DNA of 64,000 nucleotides, taken from Mycobacterium heidelbergense (GTDB taxonomy: Bacteria; Actinomycetota; Actinomycetes; Mycobacteriales; Mycobacteriaceae). The stretch covers positions 4,154,001 through 4,218,000 of the forward strand of contig NZ_AP022615.1 in assembly GCF_010730745.1 (NCBI RefSeq), read 5' to 3'. Positions 27,057 through 35,591 of this stretch are shown in pieces. The position numbers and the translations under genes are program-made. Below the pieces are notes generated by a model. It did not search any database, was not told where the DNA came from, and saw only the letters and a program-made list of their open reading frames with translations. Position 1 is the first letter of the stretch; every line of letters begins with the position of its first letter.

Positions 27057-27979
27057 CCGAGCCGAACGACGGCCCGACCGGCCTGGCCGCGGAGAACGCC
27101 GCACCCACCGAACCGCTCGCCGTCGAATCCGAGGATGGCCAGGAGCAGCCCGATCACGCCGAATTCGAGGGGCCGCGCCGGCGGGCCCGCCGTGAGCGGG
27201 CCGAGCGCCGCGCCGCGCAGGCGCGCGCCAGGGCCATCGAGGAGGCGCGCCGCGAGGCCAAACGCCGGGCCAGCGGGCGCATCGCCAACCCGCCGAAACC
27301 CGTTGCGCGCGGCGTGGTGCGCGGCTTGAAGATGCTGCTCGCCAGCGTGCTGCTGGCCCTCGTCGGGGTCGGGCTCGGGTTCGTTTTGTATTTCACGCCG
27401 GCGATGTCGGCGCGCAACATCGTCGTCACCGGGACCGGGGCGGTCACCCGCGAGGAGGTCCTCGACGCGGCGCGGGTGCGGCCGGGGACGCCGCTGCTGC
27501 AGATCAACACCAACCAGGTCGCCGACCGGGTCGCGGCGATCCGGCGAGTGGCCAGCGCGCGGGTGCAACGTCAGTACCCGTCGGCCCTGCGGATCACGAT
27601 CGTCGAACGGGTTCCGTTGGCGGTGAAGGATTTTCCGGACGGCCCGCACCTCTTCGACCGCGACGGCGTCGACTTCGCGACCGGGCCGCCGCCGCCGGCG
27701 CTGCCTTACATCGACGTCGCCGATCCCGGGCCGACCGACCCGCCGACCCAGGCCGCGCTGCAGGTGCTGACCGCGCTGCGCCCCGAGGTCGCGGGCCTGG
27801 TGGGGCGGATCGCGGCGCCGTCGGTCGCGTCGATCACCCTGACGCTCACCGATGGGCGGATGGTGATCTGGGGGACCACCGATCGCACCGAGGAGAAGGC
27901 CGGAAAGCTGGCCGCGCTGCTGACGCGGCCCGGCACGACCTACGACGTGTCCAGCCCCGACCTGCCGACCGTGAAGTAG
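27053..27979 (+). CDS. ftsQ: Cell division protein FtsQ
   Basis: 308 residues. A basic, Arg/Ala-rich cytoplasmic region (1-95) precedes one transmembrane helix (MLLASVLLALVGVGLGFVLYF). The POTRA domain starts at MSARNIVVTGTGAVTREEVL, and the FtsQ beta domain follows with RVASARVQRQYPSALRITIVERVPLAV. It links the cytoplasmic and periplasmic divisome. The stop is followed by a strong hairpin and then the separate ftsZ leader. Confidence 0.93.
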   Translation: MTEPNDGPTGLAAENAAPTEPLAVESEDGQEQPDHAEFEGPRRRARRERAERRAAQARARAIEEARREAKRRASGRIANPPKPVARGVVRGLKMLLASVLLALVGVGLGFVLYFTPAMSARNIVVTGTGAVTREEVLDAARVRPGTPLLQINTNQVADRVAAIRRVASARVQRQYPSALRITIVERVPLAVKDFPDGPHLFDRDGVDFATGPPPPALPYIDVADPGPTDPPTQAALQVLTALRPEVAGLVGRIAAPSVASITLTLTDGRMVIWGTTDRTEEKAGKLAALLTRPGTTYDVSSPDLPTVK

Positions 27980-28004
27980 CGGCGGGAAACCGGGCGCGCC
28001 CCGC

Positions 28005-28064
28005 CGCGAGCGTCACGCCAGCGTGGCTCCCGACGCCGAGCGCCACGCTGGCGTGACGCTCGCG
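28005..28064. repeat. Long perfect inverted repeat between ftsQ and ftsZ
   Basis: Arms of 22 bp match perfectly (28005-28026 and 28043-28064, beginning CGCGAGCGTCACGCCAGCGT) around a 16-nt loop. It lies 25 nt after the ftsQ stop. It could end the mur-ftsQ transcript so that ftsZ depends on its own promoter, but it has no T-run. It may instead be another dispersed palindromic unit, related in style but not in sequence to the 2399-2470 family. Confidence 0.7.
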
Positions 28065-28274
28065 GGCCGTGGCGAGCGGCAGCCCGCCGGACGGCCGTGC
28101 CCAAAATTGACCAAAATTTGCGCGCCACGCCTCGGCGCGCCTGCGGGGCTGGGGCGCGTCGTAGCCATACCGTTCTGGTTGCGCGGAACTACTTGACATA
28201 ACTCTAAGCCTATGGTTGAGGTTGAGGGTTTGCCAGGCGGACACACCGAGTCCCACCAGGGAGGAAGACGAATG

Positions 28275-29426
28275 ATGACCCCCCCGCACAACTACTTGGC
28301 CGTCATCAAGGTTGTGGGTATCGGTGGCGGCGGCGTCAACGCCGTCAACCGGATGATCGAACAGGGCCTCAAGGGCGTGGAGTTCATCGCGATCAACACC
28401 GACGCGCAGGCGCTGTTGATGAGCGATGCCGACGTCAAGCTCGACGTCGGCCGCGACTCCACCCGCGGATTGGGCGCCGGCGCCGACCCGGAGGTCGGGC
28501 GCAAGGCCGCCGAGGACGCCAAGGACGAGATCGAGGAGCTGCTGCGCGGGGCCGACATGGTGTTCGTCACCGCCGGCGAGGGCGGCGGGACCGGCACCGG
28601 CGGGGCGCCCGTCGTCGCCAGCATCGCCCGCAAGCTGGGCGCGTTGACCGTCGGCGTGGTCACCCGGCCGTTCTCCTTCGAGGGCAAGCGGCGCAGCAAC
28701 CAGGCCGAAAACGGCATCAACTCGCTGCGGGAGAGCTGCGACACGCTGATCGTGATCCCCAACGACCGGCTGCTGCAGATGGGCGACGCCGCGGTGTCGC
28801 TGATGGACGCGTTCCGCAGCGCCGACGAGGTGCTGCTCAACGGTGTGCAGGGCATCACCGACCTGATCACCACGCCGGGGCTGATCAACGTCGACTTCGC
28901 CGACGTCAAGGGCATCATGTCCGGCGCCGGCACCGCGCTGATGGGCATCGGCTCGGCGCGCGGCGAGGGACGCTCGCTCAAGGCCGCCGAGATCGCGATC
29001 AACTCCCCGCTGCTGGAGGCGTCGATGGAGGGCGCGCAGGGCGTGCTGATGTCGATCGCCGGCGGCAGCGACCTGGGCCTGTTCGAGATCAACGAGGCGG
29101 CCTCGCTGGTGCAGGACGCCGCCCATCAGGACGCCAACATCATCTTCGGCACGGTCATCGACGACTCGCTCGGCGACGAGGTGCGCGTCACGGTCATCGC
29201 GGCGGGCTTCGACGCCGCCGGCCCCGGCCGCAAGCCGGTCATCGGTGGCTCCGCCGGGGAGAAGGCCGGCGCGCACAGGATCGAGTCGGCGAAGGCCGGC
29301 AAGCTCAGCTCCACGCTGTTCGAGCCCGTCGACGCCGTCAGCGTGCCGATCCACACCAACGGCTCGACGTTGAACATCGGCGGAGACGACGACGACGTCG
29401 ACGTGCCGCCGTTCATGCGCCGCTGA
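28275..29426 (+). CDS. ftsZ: Cell division protein FtsZ
   Basis: 383 residues, tubulin-like GTPase that forms the Z ring. The nucleotide loop is VVGIGGGGVNAVNRMIE, the tubulin signature is AGEGGGTGTGGAPVV near residue 100, and the T7 loop is VDFADVKGIMSGAG. The C-terminal DVDVPPFMRR is the conserved peptide that binds SepF and FtsW. Two ATG codons are adjacent (28272 and 28275); the second gives the family start MTPPHNYLAVIKVVG. A TTGACA at 28193-28198 in an AT-richer patch may belong to its own promoter, but the nearest -10-like TATGGT is only 12 nt away. Confidence 0.96.
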   Translation: MTPPHNYLAVIKVVGIGGGGVNAVNRMIEQGLKGVEFIAINTDAQALLMSDADVKLDVGRDSTRGLGAGADPEVGRKAAEDAKDEIEELLRGADMVFVTAGEGGGTGTGGAPVVASIARKLGALTVGVVTRPFSFEGKRRSNQAENGINSLRESCDTLIVIPNDRLLQMGDAAVSLMDAFRSADEVLLNGVQGITDLITTPGLINVDFADVKGIMSGAGTALMGIGSARGEGRSLKAAEIAINSPLLEASMEGAQGVLMSIAGGSDLGLFEINEAASLVQDAAHQDANIIFGTVIDDSLGDEVRVTVIAAGFDAAGPGRKPVIGGSAGEKAGAHRIESAKAGKLSSTLFEPVDAVSVPIHTNGSTLNIGGDDDDVDVPPFMRR

Positions 29427-29440
29427 CCCCCTCCCTTCTT

Positions 29441-29507
29441 CCTCGCGAGCGTGCGTGTTTGTACACGACACACCGATCACGGGCGTACATCTGCGCACCC
29501 TCGGCAA
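29441..29507. repeat. Dispersed palindromic repeat, copy 3 (degenerate)
   Basis: CCTCGCGAGCGTGCGTGTTT at 29441-29460 matches the left arm of the other two copies, and GTACATCTGCGCACCCTCGG (29484-29503) is a decayed right arm. It lies 14 nt after the ftsZ stop. The three copies show the same orientation of arms relative to the upstream stop codon. Confidence 0.65.
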
Positions 29508-29531
29508 GAGCGGCGACCGGATACTGGTGAC

Positions 29532-30239
29532 ATGAGCGCGCGCATCCGACGGGTGACCACCACCCGCGCGGGCGGCGTGTCCAAACCGCCGTTCGACACC
29601 TTCAACCTCGGCGACCACGTCGGTGACGACCCGGCGGCGGTGGCCGCCAACCGGGCCCGGCTGGCCGCCGCCATCGGCCTCGGCGCCGACCGGGTGGTGT
29701 GGATGAACCAGGTCCACGGCGACCGGGTCGAGGCGGTCGACGGGCCACGGGACACCGCGGTCGACGGCGCCGACGCGCTGGTGACCACCACACCGCGGCT
29801 GGCGCTGGCGGTGGTGACCGCCGACTGCGTGCCCGTGCTGCTGGCCGACGCGCGCGCCGGGGTGGCCGCGGCGGTGCACGCCGGGCGCGTCGGCGCGCAA
29901 AGGGGCGTGGTGGCCCGCGCGGTGGAGGCGATGCTGAAGCTGGGCGCGCGGGCCGGCGACATCTCGGCGCTGCTCGGCCCGGCGGTCAGCGGTGCCCACT
30001 ACGAAGTGCCCGCGGCGATGGCCGACGAGGTCGAGGCGGCGTTGCCGGGTAGCCGCACCACCACCGCTGCCGGCACCCCCGGACTGGACCTCCGGGCCGG
30101 AATCGCTTGCCAGCTAAGGGATTTAGGTGTCGCGTCGATCGACATCGATCCGCGCTGCACGGTGGCCGACCCGACGCTGTTCAGTCATCGCCGCGACGCG
30201 CCGACCGGGCGGCTGGCGTCGCTGGTCTGGATGGAGTGA
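29532..30239 (+). CDS. pgeF: Peptidoglycan editing factor / polyphenol oxidase family protein (YfiH, PgeF)
   Basis: 235 residues of the multi-copper laccase-like DUF152 family. Metal-site motifs are NQVHGD near residue 60, VTADCVPVLLAD near 100 and AAVHAGRVGAQRG near 115. Members act as purine nucleoside phosphorylase/adenosine deaminase-like enzymes and, in E. coli, correct misincorporated L-Ser in peptidoglycan precursors. Its place between ftsZ and the PLP-binding protein is standard in actinobacteria. ATG 29532 is 12 nt after a GCGACCGGA stretch; no strong ribosome binding site is seen. Confidence 0.85.
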   Translation: MSARIRRVTTTRAGGVSKPPFDTFNLGDHVGDDPAAVAANRARLAAAIGLGADRVVWMNQVHGDRVEAVDGPRDTAVDGADALVTTTPRLALAVVTADCVPVLLADARAGVAAAVHAGRVGAQRGVVARAVEAMLKLGARAGDISALLGPAVSGAHYEVPAAMADEVEAALPGSRTTTAAGTPGLDLRAGIACQLRDLGVASIDIDPRCTVADPTLFSHRRDAPTGRLASLVWME

Positions 30240-30244
30240 CCGCC

Positions 30245-31021
30245 ATGGCGGTGGACATGCCAGCCGACGCGAACCGCGAATCGGAATTGACACGCGCGTT
30301 GGCCGTTGTGCGATCGCGGCTTGCCGCGGCCGCCGAAGCGGCGGGCCGCAATGTCGGCGAAATTGAACTTCTCCCGATTACCAAATTCTTTCCAGCAACC
30401 GACGTTGCGATTTTGTCCCGATTGGGTTGTCGGAGCGTTGGCGAATCCCGCGACCAGGAAGCGACGGCGAAGGTGGCGGAAGTCGCCCGGTTGGCAAGCA
30501 GTTCCTCGCGGGCGGACTTGCGGGATATGCACTGGCACATGGTGGGCCGGATTCAGCGAAACAAGGCGCGGTCGCTGGCCCACTGGGCGCACACCGCCCA
30601 CTCGATCGACAGCCCCCGGCTGGTGACCGCGCTCGATCGGGCGGTATCGGCGGCCCTGGCCGAGGGCCGCCGGCAGCACCCGCTGCGCGTCTACGTCGAG
30701 GTCAGCCTCGACGGCGACGTGTCCCGCGGCGGCGTCGACGTCACCGCGCCCGGCGCGGTCGACCAGCTCTGCGCGCGGGTCGAGGAGTCGAAAAGCCTGG
30801 AACTGGCCGGGCTGATGGGCATCCCGCCGCTGGACTGGGACCCCGACGCGGCCTTCGACCGGCTGCAATCGGAGCACCGCCGGGTGCTCGAATCGCACCC
30901 GAACGCCGTGGGATTGTCCGCCGGGATGTCCAGCGATTTCGAAATTGCCGTCAAACATGGTTCGACATGTGTGCGTGTCGGTACCGCGCTATTGGGCCCG
31001 AGGCGGTTACCGTCACCGTGA
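30245..31021 (+). CDS. Pyridoxal phosphate homeostasis protein (YggS/PLPBP family)
   Basis: 258 residues, a single-domain PLP-binding TIM barrel without known catalytic activity. The PLP lysine lies in ELLPITKFFPATDV (about residue 47). The family signatures VGESRDQEATAK, HMVGRIQRNKAR and the C-terminal GLSAGMSSDFEIAVKHGST with RVGTALLG (phosphate binding) are present. The usual HFIGxLQxNK reads HMVGRIQRNK. It sits between pgeF and sepF as in other actinobacteria (Rv2148c). Confidence 0.9.
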   Translation: MAVDMPADANRESELTRALAVVRSRLAAAAEAAGRNVGEIELLPITKFFPATDVAILSRLGCRSVGESRDQEATAKVAEVARLASSSSRADLRDMHWHMVGRIQRNKARSLAHWAHTAHSIDSPRLVTALDRAVSAALAEGRRQHPLRVYVEVSLDGDVSRGGVDVTAPGAVDQLCARVEESKSLELAGLMGIPPLDWDPDAAFDRLQSEHRRVLESHPNAVGLSAGMSSDFEIAVKHGSTCVRVGTALLGPRRLPSP

Positions 31022-31086
31022 GTAGTCACTGTAGTCACACCTTCATCACGGACACCACAACTCCCAGAGGTTAGAAGGGGTTACGC

Positions 31087-31734
31087 ATGAGCACACTGCA
31101 TAAGGTCAAGGCCTACTTCGGTATGGCTCCGATGGAGGACTACGACGACGAGTACTACGACGACCGCGCTCCCTCCCGCGGCTTCCCGCGTCCCCGGTTC
31201 GATGACGGGTACGGCCGCTACGACGGGCGCGACTACGAGGATCTCCGGGACCCACGCGAGCCCGCCGACTACCCGCCCGGTGGCTACCGCGGCGGCTACG
31301 GCGACGAGTCCCGCTACAGCCCCGTCCATCCCCGCGAGTTCGACCGGCCCGACATGGGCCGCCAGCGGTTCGGGTCGTGGCTGCGGAATTCCACCCGCGG
31401 GGCGCTGGCGATGGACCCACGCCGGATGGCGATGCTGTTCGACGAGGGCAGCCCGCTGTCCAAGATCACCACGCTGCGGCCCAAGGACTACAGCGAGGCG
31501 CGCACCATCGGCGAGCGGTTCCGCGACGGGACCCCGGTCATCATGGACCTGGTGTCGATGGACAACGCCGACGCGAAGCGACTGGTCGACTTCGCGGCCG
31601 GCCTGGCCTTCGCCCTGCGCGGCTCGTTCGACAAGGTCGCGACCAAGGTGTTCTTGCTGTCGCCCGCCGACGTCGACGTCTCGCCGGAAGAGCGTCGCCG
31701 GATCGCCGAAACCGGTTTCTACGCATACCAATAG
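31087..31734 (+). CDS. sepF: Cell division protein SepF
   Basis: 215 residues. An N-terminal amphipathic membrane-binding helix (STLHKVKAYFGMAPM) is followed by an acidic Tyr/Asp/Arg-rich linker (about 17-100). The C-terminal SepF domain reads ITTLRPKDYSEARTIGERFR, then MDLVSMDNADAKRLVDFAAGL and KVFLLSPADVDVSPE. It anchors FtsZ to the membrane through the FtsZ C-terminal peptide. The AGAAGGGG ribosome binding site lies 6-13 nt before ATG. Confidence 0.95.
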   Translation: MSTLHKVKAYFGMAPMEDYDDEYYDDRAPSRGFPRPRFDDGYGRYDGRDYEDLRDPREPADYPPGGYRGGYGDESRYSPVHPREFDRPDMGRQRFGSWLRNSTRGALAMDPRRMAMLFDEGSPLSKITTLRPKDYSEARTIGERFRDGTPVIMDLVSMDNADAKRLVDFAAGLAFALRGSFDKVATKVFLLSPADVDVSPEERRRIAETGFYAYQ

Positions 31735-31860
31735 ACCCATCCGTCCCGCGGGATGGCGGGACGGGCATCCGCGCGCACCGTGGAGTCGGTACGCTGGCGA
31801 GTGCCGCGCGGATGCGCGCCGCTTGACATCAAATCGGTAAGGTCGGGGCTTGTAGAGTTG

Positions 31861-32151
31861 GTGCTGTTCTTTCAGATCCTTGGGTTCGCGCTGTTCATCT
31901 TCTGGCTGCTGCTCATCGCTCGGGTCGTCGTCGAGTTCATCCGCTCGTTCAGCCGCGACTGGCGCCCCACCGGCATCACCGTGGTGATCCTGGAGATCAT
32001 CATGTCGATCACCGACCCCCCGGTGAAGCTGCTGCGGCGGCTGATCCCTCAACTCACCATCGGCGCGGTCCGCTTCGACCTGTCGATCATGGTGCTGCTG
32101 CTGGTCGCGTTCATCGGCATGCAACTGGCATTCGGCGCCGCGCGGGTGTGA
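31861..32151 (+). CDS. YggT-family membrane protein (Rv2146c-like)
   Basis: 96 residues from GTG 31861 with two YggT helices: FQILGFALFIFWLLLIARVVVEFI and the C-terminal FDLSIMVLLLVAFIGMQLAF. The loop SITDPPVKLLRRLIPQL is the family signature. The function is unknown, though the gene is regularly placed between sepF and wag31. A TTGACA occurs at 31823 upstream, but no well-spaced -10 is evident. The frame extends upstream without a better start. Confidence 0.85.
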   Translation: MLFFQILGFALFIFWLLLIARVVVEFIRSFSRDWRPTGITVVILEIIMSITDPPVKLLRRLIPQLTIGAVRFDLSIMVLLLVAFIGMQLAFGAARV

Positions 32152-32401
32152 GCCACGCCGCGACGACCGCGCCCGAAGCCGGGAGACGGTTCGGCCACGT
32201 TTTAGCCTCGGTTCGGTGGTCGCGATTCAAAAATTTTAAGGATTCGGATTTATTGGTCTCAATGTGTGAAATTGGATCTTATTTATTGGGCTAATGGCTA
32301 CCGCCGGGTCTGGTGTGACAGGATGGACGCCAGTTGCACGACGGCAACCACTCCGTTCTACACTTTTCAGATCGTTTGACAGGAACTCGAGGGGACGAAC
32401 A

Positions 32402-33205
32402 ATGCCGCTTACACCCGCCGACGTCCACAATGTGGCGTTCAGTAAGCCGCCGATCGGCAAGCGCGGTTACAACGAAGACGAGGTCGACGCCTTCCTCGAC
32501 CTGGTGGAGAACGAGTTGACCCGGCTCATCGAAGAGAACTCCGACCTGCGCCAACGGATCGAGGAGCTGGACCGCGAGCTGGCCGCCGGTGGCGGCGGCG
32601 GTACCGCCGCCGCTCAGCCCACTCAGGCGATTCCCACCTTCGAGCCCGAACCGGAACCGGCCAAGCCGGCGCCTGCCGCGGCCGTGGCCGCGGCCGCCAC
32701 GGGAACCAACGAGGAACAGGCCCTGAAGGCGGCCCGCGTCCTGGGCCTGGCCCAAGACACCGCAGACCGGCTCACCAGCACCGCCAAGGCGGAATCTGAG
32801 AAGATGTTGGCCGATGCCCGCGCCAACGCCGACCAGATCCTCAGCGAGGCCCGTCACACCGCCGAGACCACGGTCACCGAGGCCCGGCAGCGCGCCGACG
32901 CGATGCTGGCCGACGCCCAGAGCCGCTCGGAGACCCAGCTGCGCCAGGCCCAGGAGAAGGCCGACGCGCTGCAGGCCGACGCGGAGCGCAAGCATTCCGA
33001 GATCATGGGAACCATCAACCAGCAGCGCACCGTGCTGGAAGGCCGCCTCGAGCAGCTGCGTACCTTTGAGCGCGAGTACCGCACCCGGCTCAAGACGTAC
33101 CTGGAATCCCAGCTCGAAGAACTCGGCCAGCGGGGATCGGCGGCACCCGTCGACTCCAGCGCCGACGCCGGTGGATTCGATCAATTCAATCGGGGTAATA
33201 ACTAG
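32402..33205 (+). CDS. wag31: Cell wall synthesis protein Wag31 (DivIVA)
   Basis: 267 residues. The N-terminal DivIVA domain reads LTPADVHNVAFSKPPIGKRG and continues with YNEDEVDAFLDLVENELTRLIEEN. A Gly/Pro/Ala-rich linker (about 65-105) and a long C-terminal coiled coil (110-240) follow. Wag31 scaffolds polar growth and is a PknA/PknB target; the phospho-Thr of M. tuberculosis lies in the linker. The 250-bp upstream gap is markedly AT-rich (about 32225-32300) compared with its surroundings and should contain the gene's own promoter. Confidence 0.95.
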   Translation: MPLTPADVHNVAFSKPPIGKRGYNEDEVDAFLDLVENELTRLIEENSDLRQRIEELDRELAAGGGGGTAAAQPTQAIPTFEPEPEPAKPAPAAAVAAAATGTNEEQALKAARVLGLAQDTADRLTSTAKAESEKMLADARANADQILSEARHTAETTVTEARQRADAMLADAQSRSETQLRQAQEKADALQADAERKHSEIMGTINQQRTVLEGRLEQLRTFEREYRTRLKTYLESQLEELGQRGSAAPVDSSADAGGFDQFNRGNN

Positions 33206-33298
33206 CCGGAAACCGTGCCGGACGCTCGCCAAGCTCCGGGTCGGCACACTGAATTGCACTGGACCTGGCAGTCCCGCTCGTTGGCTGGAGGATGACCG

Positions 33299-33670
33299 AT
33301 GTTGATCATTGCGCTGGTACTGGCCCTGATCGGGCTCGTCGCCCTGGTGTTCGCGGTCGTCACCAGCAACGAGCTGGTGGCGTGGGTCTGCATCGGCGCC
33401 AGCGTGCTGGGCGTGGTGTTGCTGATCATCGACGCGCTGCGGGAACGCCAGCGGCGCGACGTCGACGGCGCGGACCATGAGGACCACGGGGAAGTCGAAG
33501 CCGGGGACGACGAGAACGCGCTGGTCGACTATCCCGAGGAGGTCCCGGCCGAGGGCGAACAGCACCCCGGCGCCGAGGACACCACCGTCGACGAGTCGTC
33601 GCAGGGCATCGAGACGAGCGAGGAATCGGCGGTACCGGCCGACGCCCACGGCGACGACCGGACCAACTAG
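33299..33670 (+). CDS. Membrane protein with acidic tail (Rv2144c-like)
   Basis: 123 residues. Two transmembrane helices (LIIALVLALIGLVALVFAVV and LVAWVCIGASVLGVVLLII) are followed by a very acidic, unstructured C-terminal half rich in Glu and Asp. ATG 33299 follows GGAGG at about 6 nt. No enzyme motif is visible and the function is unknown. The position after wag31 matches Rv2144c. Confidence 0.8.
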   Translation: MLIIALVLALIGLVALVFAVVTSNELVAWVCIGASVLGVVLLIIDALRERQRRDVDGADHEDHGEVEAGDDENALVDYPEEVPAEGEQHPGAEDTTVDESSQGIETSEESAVPADAHGDDRTN

Positions 33671-33679
33671 CCCCGCCGT

Positions 33680-34375
33680 TCAGCGGGTCGGCGTAGTCAG
33701 CAGTTCGCGGACCTCGTCGTCGCTGACCTGGTGGAAGTCGGCGTAGACCTGTCCGACGGCTTCAAAGCCCGGTGGCATGGTCGCGCACACCACGTCATCG
33801 GCCTCCTGCGCGAGCTCGCGGCATGTCGACTCCGGTCCGACGGGCACCGCGACGACGATCGACCGCGGGCCGGCGGCTCGCAGGGCCCGGACGGCGGCCA
33901 GCATGCTGGCGCCGGTGGCGATGCCGTCGTCGACCAGGATCACGGTCCTGCCGCGCGGGTCGGCCATCGGGCGCCCGCCCCGATACGCCTGCTCGCGCCG
34001 GTTGAGTTCGGCCGTCTCGCTGGCGATCACCTCGCGGACCTGCTCGTCGGTGACCCGCAGGCTGGAAATCACGTTGTCGTTCATCACGACCCCGCCGCCG
34101 CTGGCCAACGCGCCCATCGCAAGCTCCGACCAGCGCGGGACGCCGAGCTTGCGGACCAGGAACACGTCCAGCGGGGCGCGCAGCGCCGCGGCGACCTCCC
34201 ACGCCACGGGGACGCCGCCGCGCGCCAGCCCGAAGACCAGCACGTCGTTTTTTTCGGGGTCCCCGTCGCGGTAGGCCGCCAGCTCCTCGGCCAGCGCGCG
34301 GCCGGCTTCACGACGGTCGCGGAACGTGCGCGGCGCCGTTCGCCGCAGGAAGCCGCTCGGTGGGTTCATGGGCAT
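33680..34375 (-). CDS. Phosphoribosyltransferase-domain protein (Rv2143-like)
   Basis: 231 residues. The PRPP-binding motif is TVILVDDGIATGASMLAAV. The N-terminal FRDRREAGRALAEEL and VLVFGLARGGVPVAWEVA are typical of standalone PRT-domain proteins of this group. The real substrate is unknown. Start chosen at ATG 34375 (MPMNPPSG); ATG 34369 is equally possible, and an upstream ATG at 34396 lacks a ribosome binding site. Convergent with the Rv2144c-like gene. Confidence 0.8.
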   Translation of the reverse strand: MPMNPPSGFLRRTAPRTFRDRREAGRALAEELAAYRDGDPEKNDVLVFGLARGGVPVAWEVAAALRAPLDVFLVRKLGVPRWSELAMGALASGGGVVMNDNVISSLRVTDEQVREVIASETAELNRREQAYRGGRPMADPRGRTVILVDDGIATGASMLAAVRALRAAGPRSIVVAVPVGPESTCRELAQEADDVVCATMPPGFEAVGQVYADFHQVSDDEVRELLTTPTR

Positions 34376-34522
34376 GCTCCAGGCTGTGGGGCTCAACCCA
34401 GCCTACGTGCGGCGGCAAGCGGCGGCCGATCCGTGGCGCTTGTGCCGAACCCCGCTCATCGGCAATTGTGAGTCAAACAACGTTGGCGCGAACGGAATTG
34501 CACGATCGAGAGGATCCGCGAG

Positions 34523-34732
34523 ATGAGTCGGCGCTTCCGCAACACCTACACGGGCTACAGCATTGGTTGCGCGATCGTGTGGGCCGTCATTCTGGCCACG
34601 GTTTCGTCGGCGGCCGACAGCACGACCCGGCACACGTTCATGCTGGTCTTCTGGGGATGGTGGATCGGCTGGCTGTCGGCGACGATCGCCCGAGCCGTGT
34701 ACCCGCCGCCGAAGCGGCGCGTCGGGCCGTAA
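34523..34732 (+). CDS. Small two-helix membrane protein
   Basis: 69 residues. Two hydrophobic segments (SIGCAIVWAVILATVSSAA and HTFMLVFWGWWIGWLSATIA) are joined by a short polar turn, with basic ends. I do not recognise a family. The stop codon is only 6 nt from the left copy of the tRNA 3' end, so this is the last gene of the undisturbed chromosome before the island. Confidence 0.6.
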   Translation: MSRRFRNTYTGYSIGCAIVWAVILATVSSAADSTTRHTFMLVFWGWWIGWLSATIARAVYPPPKRRVGP

Positions 34733-34738
34733 AGCGGG

Positions 34739-34799
34739 TGTCCGAGGGGGGAGTTGTCCACCTGCGACACGAGTTGAGACCTTCCAACTCGGTCGTTGA
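34739..34799 (+). other. attL: tRNA-Leu 3'-end repeat with displaced integrase tail
   Basis: TGTCCGAGGGGGGA at 34739-34752 is identical to the tRNA-Leu 3' end at 60584-60597. Reading on in the frame used by the integrase at the right end gives SCPPATRVETFQLGR and a stop at 34797-34799. The copy at 39500 encodes the related WPSATRVETFQLSLT in the same relative frame. The shared flank and repeat mark the left end of the inserted DNA. The inverted pair GAGTTG/CAACTC (34771-34776 and 34785-34790) lies in the same stretch. Confidence 0.75.
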
Positions 34800-34877
34800 C
34801 GGAACGGCCGATGGCCATCGTCATGAGTTTGAGCTGCATATATTGCGTAAATGCGTCCTCTGGTCGACTATATATGT

Positions 34878-35591
34878 GTGAGTGAGATGACGGCTGTGGC
34901 AGGTGCGGAGATCCTGGGGGTTTCGGCGCGGCAGGTCGCGCGGCTTGCCCGTGCGGGGGAGTTGACGGTGACGCGGACGGTTGGCGGTGCGTTGTTGTTG
35001 GATGGTGCGTCGGTGCATCGGCTGGCAAACCAGGTCCGCCACAATGGGCGCCCATGGACGCCGGCCACGGCGTGGGCGGCACTCGCGTTGCTCTCCGGTG
35101 AGCGTGTGGATTGGCTGGACGCCTCGGCGTTGTCGCGGCTGCGGCATCGGCTGCGGGCTGGCGGCGCGTCGCAGTTGTGTTGGATGACGCGTCGCCGCGC
35201 GTCGGTGCTTCGGATGCGTGGGTGGGGCACCGATACCGGGCTGCTGGCCTCGGGAGTCAGTGCATTGCACGATGAGGCGATGTCGCAGCTGTTCGATCTC
35301 ACGGCTGTCGATGGGCGAGTCGAGGGTTATGTTCGTGCTCGCGATTTGGCCGGCGTGGTCGGCGCGGCCGGGCTTATCGATGACGTGGGGGGTGACGTGA
35401 TCGTGCGGGTGGTGCCTGAGGATGCCGGCTACGCGGTCGACCACATCGTGACGGCCGCGGTGGCGGTCGACTTGGCCGAGTCGCTGGACACCCGTGAGTC
35501 TGCTGCGGGGATCGGTGTCCTGGAGGATCTGCTCGACCGGTTTCGTTCCGGTGACACCGGCCGGCGCGTGTCGGGACGACGGGACCGATGA
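34878..35591 (+). CDS. HTH antitoxin-like protein (AbiEi/MenA-type partner)
   Basis: 237 residues from GTG 34878; ATG 34887 is an alternative. Residues about 4-45 (AVAGAEILGVSARQVARLAR, then AGELTVTRTVGGALLLDG) form a DNA-reading helix-turn-helix. The remainder is helical, with a two-part WRM-like region and many short Asp/Val-rich strands. The next gene, a nucleotidyltransferase, overlaps by ATGA. Together they have the layout of MenA/MenT or AbiEi/AbiEii pairs, in which the first protein is antitoxin and autorepressor. An inverted CATATAT/ATATATG pair just upstream could be promoter or operator. The antitoxin role is inferred from context. Confidence 0.6.
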   Translation: MSEMTAVAGAEILGVSARQVARLARAGELTVTRTVGGALLLDGASVHRLANQVRHNGRPWTPATAWAALALLSGERVDWLDASALSRLRHRLRAGGASQLCWMTRRRASVLRMRGWGTDTGLLASGVSALHDEAMSQLFDLTAVDGRVEGYVRARDLAGVVGAAGLIDDVGGDVIVRVVPEDAGYAVDHIVTAAVAVDLAESLDTRESAAGIGVLEDLLDRFRSGDTGRRVSGRRDR

